From: Mastigias papua
Lineage: Eukaryota; Cnidaria; Scyphozoa; Rhizostomeae; Mastigiidae
Direction of reading: 5' to 3'
NCBI GenBank assembly: GCA_964019165.1
Contig: OZ025278.1
Coordinates: 15,816,759-15,880,758 of the forward strand
Length of the DNA stretch: 64,000 bases
In this document: positions 50,760 to 62,090 of the stretch, in pieces
Numbering within the stretch: the stretch's first letter is position 1
Layout of the letters: every line of letters starts with the position of its first letter
The notes under the pieces: generated by a model
Database searches by the model: none
Told to the model about the DNA's origin: nothing
Seen by the model: the letters and a program-made list of their open reading frames with translations, nothing else
Position numbers and translations under genes: made by a program

Positions 50760-52290
50760 TCAATCAATTTCAAATTTGGTCATTTTTCAGCAAAATACCA
50801 AGGCTATTGCCTTACTTTTTGGCCAAAAATCGCTCATTTTCATCACTTTTCAATGTTGAATCAAAATCAATCAATTTCACATTTGGTCATGTTTGAGCAA
50901 AATACCAAGGCTATAGCCTTACTTTTTGGCCAATAATCGCTCATTTTCATCACTTTTCAATGTTGAATCAAAATCTATCAATTTCAAATTTGGTCATTTT
51001 TGAGCAAAATAGCAAGGCTATAGCCTTACTTTTTGGCCAAAACTCGCTCATTTTCATCACTTTTCAATGTTGAATCAAACTCAATGAGTGTCAAATTTGG
51101 TCATTTGTGAGCAAAATACCAAGGCTATAGCCTTACTCTTTGGCAACAAAACGCTCATTTTCATCACTTTTCAATGTGGAATCAAAGTCAATCAATTTCA
51201 AATTTGGTCATTTTTGAGGAAAATACCAAGGCTATAGCCTTACTGTTTGGCCAAAAATCGCTCATTTTCATCACCTTTCAATGTTGAATCAAAATCAATC
51301 AATGTCACATTTAGTCATTTTTGAGCAAAATACCAAGGCTATAGCCTTACTTTTTGGCCAATAATCGCTCATTTTCATCACTTTTCAATGTTGAATCAAA
51401 ATCTATCAATTTCAAATTTGGTCATTTTTGAGCAAAATAGCAAGGCTATAGCCTTACTTTTTGGCCAAAACTCGCTCATTTTCATCACTTTTCAATGATG
51501 AATCCAACTCAATGAGTGTCAAATTTGGTCATTTTTCAGCAAAATACCAAGGCTATTGCCTTACTTTTTGGCCAAAAATCGCTCATTTTCATCACTTTTC
51601 AATGTTGAATCAAAATCAATCAATTTCACATTTGGTCATGTTTGAGCAAAATACCAAGGCTATAGCCTTACTTTTTGGCCAATAATCGCTCATTTTCATC
51701 ACTTTTCAATGTTGAATCAAAATCTATCAATTTCAAATTTGGTCATTTTTGAGCAAAATAGCAAGGCTATAGCCTTACTTTTTGGCCAAAACTCGCTCAT
51801 TTTCATCACTTTTCAATGTTGAATCAAACTCAATGAGTGTCAAATTTGGTCATTTGTGAGCAAAATACCAAGGCTATAGCCTTACTCTTTGGCAACAAAA
51901 CGCTCATTTTCATCACTTTTCAATGTGGAATCAAAGTCAATCAATTTCAAATTTGGTCATTTTTGAGGAAAATACCAAGGCTATAGCCTTACTGTTTGGC
52001 CAAAAATCGCTCATTTTCATCACCTTTCAATGTTGAATCAAAATCAATCAATGTCACATTTAGTCATTTTTGAGCAAAATACCAAGGCTATAGCCTTACT
52101 TTTTGGCCAATAATCGCTCATTTTCATCACTTTTCAATGTTGAATCAAAATCTATCAATTTCAAATTTGGTCATTTTTGAGCAAAATAGCAAGGCTATAG
52201 CCTTACTTTTTGGCCAAAACTCGCTCATTTTCATCACTTTTCAATGATGAATCCAACTCAATGAGTGTCAAATTTGGTCATTTTTCAGCA
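50760..52290. repeat. 749-bp (7-mer) higher-order repeat, 2 copies
   Basis: CAAAATCTATCAATTTC, AAACTCGCTC, GGCAACAAAACGCTC and the GTGGAATC monomer all recur with a 749-bp shift (e.g. 50971 and 51720). Confidence 0.9.
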
Positions 52291-52299
52291 AAATACCAA

Positions 52300-55200
52300 G
52301 GCTATTGCGTTACTTCTTGGGCAAAAATCGCTCATTTTCATCACTGGTCAATGTTGAATCAAAATCAATCAATGTCAAATTTGGTCATTTTTGAGTAAAA
52401 TACCAAGGCTATAGCCTTACTCTTTGGCAACAAATCGCTCATTTTCATGACTTTTCAATGTTGAATCACAATCAATCAATGTCACATTTAGTCATATGTG
52501 AGCAACATACCAAGGCTATAGCCTTACTTTTTGGCCAAAAATCGCTCATTTTCATCACGTGTCAATCTTGAATCAAAATCCAGACAATGTCAAATTTAGT
52601 CATTTTTCAGCAAAATACTAAGGCTATAGCCTTACTTTTTGGCCAAAAGTCGCTCATTGTCATCACTTTTCAATGTTGAATCAAAGTCAATCAATTTCAA
52701 ATTTGGTCATGTTTGAGCAAAATACCAAGGCTATTGCCTTACTTTTTGGCCAAAAATCGCTCATTTTCATCACTTTTCAATGTTGAATCAAAATCAATCA
52801 ATTTCACAATAGGTCATGTTTGAGCAAAATACCAAGGCTATTGCCTTACTTCTTGGGCAAAAATCGCTCATTTTCATCACTGGTCAATGTTGAATCAAAA
52901 TCAATCAATGTCAAATTTGGTCATTTTTGAGCAAAATACCAAGGCTATAGCCTTACTCTTTGGCAACAAATCGCTCATTTTCATGACTTGTCAATGTTGA
53001 ATCACAATCAATCAATGTCACATTTAGTCATGTGTGAGCAAAATACCAAGGCTATAGCCTTACTTTTTGGCCAAAAATCGCTCATTTTCATCACTTGTCA
53101 ATCTTGAATCAAAATCCAGACAATGTCAAATTTAGTCATTTTTCAGCAAAATACTAAGGCTATAGCCTTACTTTGTGGCCAAAAGTCGCTCATTGTCATC
53201 ACTTTTTAATGTTGAATCAAAGTCAATCAATTTCAAATTTGGTCATGTTTGAGCAAAATACCAAGGCTATAGCCTTACTGTTTGGCCAAAAATCGCTCAT
53301 TTTCATCACTTTTCAATGTTGAATCAAACTCAATCAATTTCAAATTTGGTCATTTTTCAGCAAAATACCAAGGCTATTGCCTTACTTTTTGGCCAAAAAT
53401 CGCTCATTTTCATCACTTTTCAATGTTGAATCAAAATCAATCAATTTCACATTTGGTCATGTTTGAGCAAAATACCAAGGCTATAGCCTTACTTTTTGGC
53501 CAATAATCGCTCATTTTCATCACTTTTCAATGTTGAATCAAAATCTATCAATTTCAAATTTGGTCGTTTTTGAGCAAAATACCAAGGCTATAGCCTTACT
53601 TTTTGGCCAAAAATCGCTCATTTTCATCACTTTTCAATGTTGAATCAAAATCACTCAATTTCAAATTTGGTCATTTTTGAGAACAATACTAAGGCTATAG
53701 CCTTACTTTTTGGCAACAACACGCTCATTTTCATCACTTTTCAATGTGGAATCAAAGTCAATCAATTTCAAATTTGGTCATTTTTGAGGAAAATACCAAG
53801 GCTATAGCCTTACTGTTTGGCCAAAAATCGCTCATTTTCATCACCTTTCAATGTTGAATCAAAATCAATCAATGTCACATTTAGTCATTTTTGAGCAAAA
53901 TACCAAGGCTATAGCCTTACTTTTTGGCCAAAAATCGCTCATTTTCATCACTTTTCAATGTTGAATCAAAATCACTCAATTTCAAATTTGGTCATTTTTG
54001 AGCAAAATACTAAGGCTATAGCCTTACTCTTTGGCAACAAATCGCTCATTTTCATGACTTTTCAATGTTGAATCAAAATCAATCAATGTCACATTTAGTC
54101 GTTTTTGAGCAAAATACCAAGGCTATTGCGTTACTTCTTGGGGAAAAATCGCTCATTTTCATCACTGGTCAATGTTGAATCAAAATCAATCAATGTCAAA
54201 TTTGGTCATTTTTGAGTAAAATACCAAGGCTATAGCCTTACTCTTTGGCAACAAATCGCTCATTTTCATGACTTTTCAATGTTGAATCACAATCAATCAA
54301 TGTCACATTTAGTCATTTGTGAGCAACATACCAAGGCTATAGCCTTACTTTTTGGCCAAAAATCGCTCATTTTCATCACTTGTCAATCTTGAATCAAAAT
54401 CCAGACAATGTCAAATTTAGTCATTTTTCAGCAAAATACTAAGGCTATAGCCTTACTTTTTGGCCAAAAGCCGCTCATTGTCATCACTTTTCAATGTTGA
54501 ATCAAAGTCAATCAATTTCAAATTTGGTCATGTTTGAGCAAAATACCAAGGCTATTGCCTTACTTTTTGGCCAAAAATCGCTCATTTTCATCACTTTTCA
54601 ATGTTGAATCAAAATCAATCAATTTCACAATAGGTCATGTTTGAGCAAAATACCAAGGCTATTGCCTTACTTCTTGGGCAAAAATCGCTCATTTTCATCA
54701 CTGGTCAATGTTGAATCAAAATCAATCAATGTCAAATTTGGTCATTTTTGAGCAAAATACCAAGGCTATAGCCTTACTCTTTGGCAACAAATCGCTCATT
54801 TTCATGACTTGTCAATGTTGAATCACAATCAATCAATGTCACATTTAGTCATGTGTGAGCAAAATACCAAGGCTATAGCCTTACTTTTTGGCCAAAAATC
54901 GCTCATTTTCATCACTTGTCAATCTTGAATCAAAATCCAGACAATGTCAAATTTAGTCATTTTTCAGCAAAATACTAAGGCTATAGCCTTACTTTGTGGC
55001 CAAAAGTCGCTCATTGTCATCACTTTTTAATGTTGAATCAAAGTCAATCAATTTCAAATTTGGTCATGTTTGAGCAAAATACCAAGGCTATAGCCTTACT
55101 GTTTGGCCAAAAATCGCTCATTTTCATCACTTTTCAATGTTGAATCAAACTCAATCAATTTCAAATTTGGTCATTTTTCAGCAAAATACCAAGGCTATTG

Positions 55201-58200
55201 CCTTACTTTTTGGCCAAAAATCGCTCATTTTCATCACTTTTCAATGTTGAATCAAAATCAATCAATTTCACATTTGGTCATGTTTGAGCAAAATACCAAG
55301 GCTATAGCCTTACTTTTTGGCCAATAATCGCTCATTTTCATCACTTTTCAATGTTGAATCAAAATCTATCAATTTCAAATTTGGTCGTTTTTGAGCAAAA
55401 TACCAAGGCTATAGCCTTACTTTTTGGCCAAAAATCGCTCATTTTCATCACTTTTCAATGTTGAATCAAAATCACTCAATTTCAAATTTGGTCATTTTTG
55501 AGAACAATACTAAGGCTATAGCCTTACTTTTTGGCAACAACACGCTCATTTTCATCACTTTTCAATGTGGAATCAAAGTCAATCAATTTCAAATTTGGTC
55601 ATTTTTGAGGAAAATACCAAGGCTATAGCCTTACTGTTTGGCCAAAAATCGCTCATTTTCATCACCTTTCAATGTTGAATCAAAATCAATCAATGTCACA
55701 TTTAGTCATTTTTGAGCAAAATACCAAGGCTATAGCCTTACTTTTTGGCCAAAAATCGCTCATTTTCATCACTTTTCAATGTTGAATCAAAATCACTCAA
55801 TTTCAAATTTGGTCATTTTTGAGCAAAATACTAAGGCTATAGCCTTACTCTTTGGCAACAAATCGCTCATTTTCATGACTTTTCAATGTTGAATCAAAAT
55901 CAATCAATGTCACATTTAGTCGTTTTTGAGCAAAATACCAAGGCTATTGCGTTACTTCTTGGGGAAAAATCGCTCATTTTCATCACTGGTCAATGTTGAA
56001 TCAAAATCAATCAATGTCAAATTTGGTCATTTTTGAGTAAAATACCAAGGCTATAGCCTTACTCTTTGGCAACAAATCGCTCATTTTCATGACTTTTCAA
56101 TGTTGAATCACAATCAATCAATGTCACATTTAGTCATTTGTGAGCAACATACCAAGGCTATAGCCTTACTTTTTGGCCAAAAATCGCTCATTTTCATCAC
56201 TTGTCAATCTTGAATCAAAATCCAGACAATGTCAAATTTAGTCATTTTTCAGCAAAATACTAAGGCTATAGCCTTACTTTTTGGCCAAAAGCCGCTCATT
56301 GTCATCACTTTTCAATGTTGAATCAAAGTCAATCAATTTCAAATTTGGTCATGTTTGAGCAAAATACCAAGGCTATTGCCTTACTTTTTGGCCAAAAATC
56401 GCTCATTTTCATCACTTTTCAATGTTGAATCAAAATCAATCAATTTCACATTTGGTCATGTTTGAGCAAAATACCAAGGCTATTGCCTTACTTCTTGGGC
56501 AAAAATCGCTCATTTTCATCACTGGTCAATGTTGAATCAAAATCAATCAATGTCAAATTTGGTCATTTTTGAGCAAAATACCAAGGCTATAGCCTTACTC
56601 TTTGGCAACAAATCGCTCATTTTCATGACTTGTCAATGTTGAATCACAATCAATGAATGTCACATTTAGTCATTTGTGAGCAAAATACCAAGGCTATAGC
56701 CTTACTTTTTGGCCAAAAATCGCTCATTTTCATCACTTGTCAATCTTGAATCAAAATCCAGACAATGTCAAATTTAGTCATTTTTCAGCAAAATACTAAG
56801 GCTATAGCCTTACTTTGTGGCCAAAAGTCGCTCATTGTCATCACTTTTTAATGTTGAATCAAAGTCAATCAATTTCAAATTTGGTCATGTGTGAGCAAAA
56901 TACCAAGGCTATAGCCTTACTTTTTGGCCAAAAATCGCTCATTTTCATCACTTGTCAATCTTGAATCAAAATCCAGACAATGTCAAATTTAGTCATTTTT
57001 CAGCAAAATACTAAGGCTATAGCCTTACTTTGTGGCCAAAAGTCGCTCATTGTCATCACTTTTTAATGTTGAATCAAAGTCAATCAATTTCAAATTTGGT
57101 CATGTTTGAGCAAAATACCAAGGCTATAGCCTTACTGTTTGGCCAAAAATCGCTCATTTTCATCACTTTTCAATGTTGAATCAAACTCAATCAATTTCAA
57201 ATTTGGTCATTTTTCAGCAAAATACCAAGGCTATTGCCTTACTTTTTGGCCAAAAATCGCTCATTTTCATCACTTTTCAATGTTGAATCAAAATCAATCA
57301 ATTTCACATTTGGTCATGTTTGAGCAAAATACCAAGGCTATAGCCTTACTTTTTGGCCAATAATCGCTCATTTTCATCACTTTTCAATGTTGAATCAAAA
57401 TCTATCAATTTCAAATTTGGTCGTTTTTGAGCAAAATACCAAGGCTATAGCCTTACTTTTTGGCCAAAAATCGCTCATTTTCATCACTTTTCAATGTTGA
57501 ATCAAAATCACTCAATTTCAAATTTGGTCATTTTTGAGAACAATACTAAGGCTATAGCCTTACTTTTTGGCAACAACACGCTCATTTTCATCACTTTTCA
57601 ATGTGGAATCAAAGTCAATCAATTTCAAATTTGGTCATTTTTGAGGAAAATACCAAGGCTATAGCCTTACTGTTTGGCCAAAAATCGCTCATTTTCATCA
57701 CCTTTCAATGTTGAATCAAAATCAATCAATGTCACATTTAGTCATTTTTGAGCAAAATACCAAGGCTATAGCCTTACTTTTTGGCCAAAAATCGCTCATT
57801 TTCATCACTTTTCAATGTTGAATCAAAATCACTCAATTTCAAATTTGGTCATTTTTGAGCAAAATACTAAGGCTATAGCCTTACTCTTTGGCAACAAATC
57901 GCTCATTTTCATGACTTTTCAATGTTGAATCAAAATCAATCAATGTCACATTTAGTCGTTTTTGAGCAAAATACCAAGGCTATTGCGTTACTTCTTGGGG
58001 AAAAATCGCTCATTTTCATCACTGGTCAATGTTGAATCAAAATCAATCAATGTCAAATTTGGTCATTTTTGAGTAAAATACCAAGGCTATAGCCTTACTC
58101 TTTGGCAACAAATCGCTCATTTTCATGACTTTTCAATGTTGAATCACAATCAATCAATGTCACATTTAGTCATTTGTGAGCAACATACCAAGGCTATAGC

Positions 58201-59230
58201 CTTACTTTTTGGCCAAAAATCGCTCATTTTCATCACGTGTCAATCTTGAATCAAAATCCAGACAATGTCAAATTTAGTCATTTTTCAGCAAAATACTAAG
58301 GCTATAGCCTTACTTTTTGGCCAAAAGCCGCTCATTGTCATCACTTTTCAATGTTGAATCAAAGTCAATCAATTTCAAATTTGGTCATGTTTGAGCAAAA
58401 TACCAAGGCTATTGCCTTACTTTTTGGCCAAAAATCGCTCATTTTCATCACTTTTCAATGTTGAATCAAAATCAATCAATTTCACATTTGGTCATGTTTG
58501 AGCAAAATACCAAGGCTATTGCCTTACTTCTTGGGCAAAAATCGCTCATTTTCATCACTGGTCAATGTTGAATCAAAATCAATCAATGTCAAATTTGGTC
58601 ATTTTTGAGCAAAATACCAAGGCTATAGCCTTACTCTTTGGCAACAAATCGCTCATTTTCATGACTTGTCAATGTTGAATCACAATCAATGAATGTCACA
58701 TTTAGTCATTTGTGAGCAAAATACCAAGGCTATAGCCTTACTTTTTGGCCAAAAATCGCTCATTTTCATCACTTGTCAATCTTGAATCAAAATCCAGACA
58801 ATGTCAAATTTAGTCATTTTTCAGCAAAATACTAAGGCTATAGCCTTACTTTGTGGCCAAAAGTCGCTCATTGTCATCACTTTTTAATGTTGAATCAAAG
58901 TCAATCAATTTCAAATTTGGTCATGTTTGAGCAAAATACCAAGGCTATAGCCTTACTGTTTGGCCAAAAATCGCTCATTTTCATCACTTTTCAATGTTGA
59001 ATCAAACTCAATCAATTTCAAATTTGGTCATTTTTCAGCAAAATACCAAGGCTATTGCCTTACTTTTTGGCCAAAAATCGCTCATTTTCATCACTTTTCA
59101 ATGTTGAATCAAAATCAATCAATTTCACATTTGGTCATGTTTGAGCAAAATACCAAGGCTATAGCCTTACTTTTTGGCCAATAATCGCTCATTTTCATCA
59201 CTTTTCAATGTTGAATCAAAATCTATCAAT
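52300..59230. repeat. 1821-bp (17-mer) higher-order repeat, about 3.8 copies, one enlarged to 2036 bp
   Basis: The GGCTATTGCGTTACTTCTTG monomer marks starts at 52300, 54121, 55942 and 57978. Two spacings are 1821 bp (17 monomers, two of them 108 bp). The third is 2036 bp because a 215-bp dimer (CCAGACAATG monomer plus its neighbour) is present twice near 56740-57060. Copies differ by only a few bases (e.g. TTCACAATAGGTCATG in the first two, TTCACATTTGGTCATG in the next). Confidence 0.94.
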
Positions 59231-59579
59231 TTCAAATTTGGTCATTTTTGAGCAAAATACCAAGGCTATAGCCTTACTTTTTGGCCAAAACTCGCTCATT
59301 TTCATCACTTTTCAATGTTGAATCAAACTCAATGAGTGTCAAATTTGGTCATTTGTGAGCACAATACCAAGGCTATAGCCTTACTCTTTGGCAACAAAAC
59401 GCTCATTTTCATCACTTTTCAATGTGGAATCAAAGTCAATCAATTTCAAATTTGGTCATTTTTGAGGAAAATACCAAGGCTATAGCCTTACTGTTTGGCC
59501 AAAAATCGCTCATTTTCATCACCTTTCAATGTTGAATCAAAATCAATCAATGTCACATTTAGTCATTTTTGAGCAAAAT

Positions 59580-60500
59580 ACCAAGGCTATAGCCTTACTT
59601 TTTGGCCAAAAATCGCTCATTTTCATCACTTTTCAATGTTGAATCAACATCACTCAATTTCAAATTTGGTCATTTTTGAGCAAAATACTAAGGCTATAGC
59701 CTTACTTTTTGGCCAAAAGTCGCTCATTGTCATCACTTTTCAATGTTGAATCAAAATCAATGAGTTTCAAAGTTGGTCATGTTTGAGCAAAATACCAAGA
59801 CTATTGCCTTACTTTTTGGCCAAAAATCGCTCATTTTCATCACTTTTCAATGTTGAATCAAAATCAATCAATGTCACATTTAGTCATTTTTGAGCAAAAT
59901 ACCAAGGCTATAGCCTTACTTTTTGGCCACAAATTTCTCATTTTCATGACTTTTCAATGTTGAATCACAATCAATCAATGTCACATTTAGTCATTTTTGA
60001 GCAAAATACCAAGGCTATAGCCTTACTTTTTGGCCAAAAATCGCTCATTTTCATCACTTTTCAATGTTGAATCAACATCACTCAATTTCAAATTTGGTCA
60101 TTTTTGAGCAAAATACTAAGGCTATAGCCTTACTTTTTGGCCAAAAGTCGCTCATTGTCATCACTTTTCAATGTTGAATCAAAATCAATGAGTTTCAAAG
60201 TTGGTCATGTTTGAGCAAAATACCAAGACTATTGCCTTACTTTTTGGCCAAAAATCGCTCATTTTCATCACTTTTCAATGTTGAATCAAAATCAATCAAT
60301 GTCACATTTAGTCATTTTTGAGCAAAATACCAAGGCTATAGCCTTACTTTTTGGCCACAAATTTCTCATTTTCATGACTTTTCAATGTTGAATCACAATC
60401 AATCAATGTCACATTTAGTCATTTTTGAGCAAAATACCAAGGCTATAGCCTTACTTTTTGGCCAAAAATCGCTCATTTTCATCACTTTTCAATGTTGAAT
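59580..60500. repeat. 428-bp (4-mer) higher-order repeat, 2 copies
   Basis: ATCAACATCACTC at 59643 and 60071, and the rare TACCAAGACTATTGCC and ACAAATTTCTCATTTTCATG words, recur 428 bp apart. Confidence 0.9.
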
Positions 60501-60539
60501 CAACATCAATCAATTTCACATTTGGTCATGTTTGAGCAA

Positions 60540-62090
60540 ATTACTAAGGCTATAGCCTTACTTTTTGGCCAACAATCGCTCATTTTCATCACTTTTCAAT
60601 GTTGAATCAAACTCAATCAATTTCAAATTTGGTCATTTTTCAGCAAAATACCAAGGTTATAGCCGTACTGTTTGGCCAAAAATCGCTCATTTTCATCACT
60701 TTTCAATGTTGAATCAAACTCAATCAATTTCAAATTTGGTCATTTTTCAGCAAAATACCAAGGCTATTGCCTTACTTTTTGGCCAAAAATCGCTCAGTTT
60801 CATCACTTTTCAATGTTGAAACAAAATCAATCAATTTCAAATTTGGTCATGTTGGAGCAAAATACCAAGGCTATAGCCTTACTTTTTGGCCAATAATCGC
60901 TCATTCACATCACTTATCAATGGTGAATCACAATCAATCAACTTAAAATTTGGTCATTTTTGAGCAAAATACCAAGGCTATAGCCTTACTTTTTGGCCAA
61001 AAATCGCTCATTTTCATCACTTTTCAATGTTGAATCAACATCACTCAATGTCAAAGTTGGTCATTTTTGAGCAAATTACTAAGGCTATAGCCTTACTTTT
61101 TGGCCAACAATCGCTCATTTTCATCACTTTTCAATGTTGAATCAAACTCAATCAATTTCAAATTTGGTCATTTTTCAGCAAAATACCAAGGCTATAGCCG
61201 TACTGTTTGGCCAAAAATCGCTCATTTTCATCACTTTTCAATGTTGAATCAAACTCAATCAATTTCAAATTTGGTCATTTTTCAGCAAAATACCAAGGCT
61301 ATTGCCTTACTTTTTGGCCAAAAATCGCTCAGTTTCATCACTTTTCAATGTTGAAACAAAATCAATCAATTTCAAATTTGGTCATGTTGGAGCAAAATAC
61401 CAAGGCTATAGCCTTACTTTTTGGCCAATAATCGCTCATTCACATCACTTATCAATGGTGAATCACAATCAATCAACTTAAAATTTGGTCATTTTTGAGC
61501 AAAATACCAAGGCTATAGCCTTACTTTTTGGCCACAAATCGCTCATTTTCATCACTTTTCAATGTTGAATCAACATCACTCAATTTCAAAGTTGGTCATT
61601 TTTGAGCAAATTACTAAGGCTATAGCCTTACTTTTTGGCCAACAATCGCTCATTTTCATCACTTTTCAATGTTGAATCAAACTCAATCAATTTCAAATTT
61701 GGTCATTTTTCAGCAAAATACCAAGGCTATAGCCGTACTGTTTGGCCAAAAATCGCTCATTTTCATCACTTTTCAATGTTGAATCAAACTCAATCAATTT
61801 CAAATTTGGTCATTTTTCAGCAAAATACCAAGGCTATTGCCTTACTTTTTGGCCAAAAATCGCTCAGTTTCATCACTTTTCAATGTTGAAACAAAATCAA
61901 TCAATTTCAAATTTGGTCATGTTGGAGCAAAATACCAAGGCTATAGCCTTACTTTTTGGCCAATAATCGCTCATTCACATCACTTATCAATGGTGAATCA
62001 CAATCAATCAACTTAAAATTTGGTCATTTTTGAGCAAAATACCAAGGCTATAGCCTTACTTTTTGGCCAAAAATCGCTCATATTCATCAC
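60540..62090. repeat. 535-bp (5-mer) higher-order repeat, 3 copies
   Basis: The monomers with GCTCAGTTTCATCAC, GCTCATTCACATCACTTATC and ATAGCCGTACTGTTTGG recur at 535-bp spacing, nearly identical in three consecutive copies. Confidence 0.93.
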
